Shown one piece after another: positions 14,799 through 14,997 of a stretch of DNA of 14,997 nt (positions within the stretch are counted from its first letter, which is position 1; every line of letters starts with the position of its first letter). Source of the stretch: JBOCEF01 sp047610385 (GTDB lineage Bacteria; Pseudomonadota; Alphaproteobacteria; Rhodobacterales; Rhodobacteraceae). The position numbers and the translations under genes were made by a program. Below the pieces are notes generated by a model. It searched no databases, had not been told where the DNA came from, and saw only the letters and a list, made by a program, of their open reading frames with translations. The stretch lies in contig JBLGAC010000068.1 of NCBI GenBank assembly GCA_047610385.1, positions 1-14,997 of the forward strand. Direction: 5' to 3'.

Positions 14799-14997
14799 GG
14801 TGGCAGGACAGCTAGATTGTCTCAGTAGAGATTGCTGAATTATTGATTTTCCATGAGTTCAATGTAAAAATCCAAATTGCTGATAATGTAGGTTTGTCAT
14901 TGTGGTTCAGGTTGAATAATTAATCTATGAATATGCCTATTTGTTTTATACAATTTGATTTATTTACAAGTATGGAGAGGCATATTTTCGAACCTAG
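14799..14997. other. AT-rich right end, no gene assigned
   Basis: Base composition drops sharply outside the IS end. A frame that begins ATGAATATGCCTATT at 14927 stays open for 23 codons to the window edge (MNMPICFIQFDLFTSMERHI and on), with a second ATG at 14972. Neither start has a ribosome site, so this might be the start of a gene cut by the window or chance in AT-rich DNA. Confidence 0.35.

Overview
The window looks like a chromosomal piece of an alphaproteobacterium, most likely a member of the Rhodobacteraceae. This rests on the GC-rich coding DNA, the style of the proteins, and the gene order dnaB-alr-mlaE-mlaF-pqiA-(small membrane protein)-radA-cvpA-purF-SDR. The genus cannot be named from the sequence alone.

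Layout. Positions 1-3450 are an insertion-sequence graveyard. It holds the last codons of an IS5-family transposase at the left edge, a broken IS5-family copy on the plus strand (about 165-1179), a gene-free stretch with a strongly AT-rich core (1180-2792), and a second, internally deleted relative of the same IS on the minus strand (about 2793-3447). From 12936 down to 3661 ten genes are packed head to tail on the minus strand. dnaB (replicative helicase) overlaps alr (alanine racemase) by 14 nt. After 26 nt come mlaE, mlaF, a short PqiA-family protein and a three-helix membrane protein, joined by ATGA stop/start overlaps. radA follows after 6 nt, then cvpA, purF and a SDR-like gene that overlaps purF by ATGA. 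A 1-Cys peroxiredoxin gene (13088-13744) is transcribed divergently from dnaB and ends in a clear rho-independent terminator. A second type of IS5-family element (13907-14796, minus strand, with terminal inverted repeats and flanking TA) and an AT-rich tail fill the right end.

Functions. The central cluster is housekeeping: replication and recombination (dnaB, radA), cell-wall D-alanine supply (alr), retrograde phospholipid transport (mlaE, mlaF, PqiA-like protein) and the first committed step of purine synthesis (purF). The overlaps argue for co-transcription of much of it.

The most unusual feature is a family of 38-40 bp palindromic mini-elements. I found four copies, all inside IS transposase genes (746-784, 851-888, 3009-3047, 14400-14439) and each inserted directly in front of a GAC (Asp) codon. 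They start with CCC-N4-(G), end with TGCCGGGCA plus 2-3 nt, and carry a hairpin core that is perfect in one copy and decayed in others. Two are 39 bp and read through in frame as 13 extra residues. Two diverged copies of the same IS carry one at the same site. None lies in the housekeeping genes. I know of no described element with this sequence, although Rickettsia palindromic elements are an analogy.
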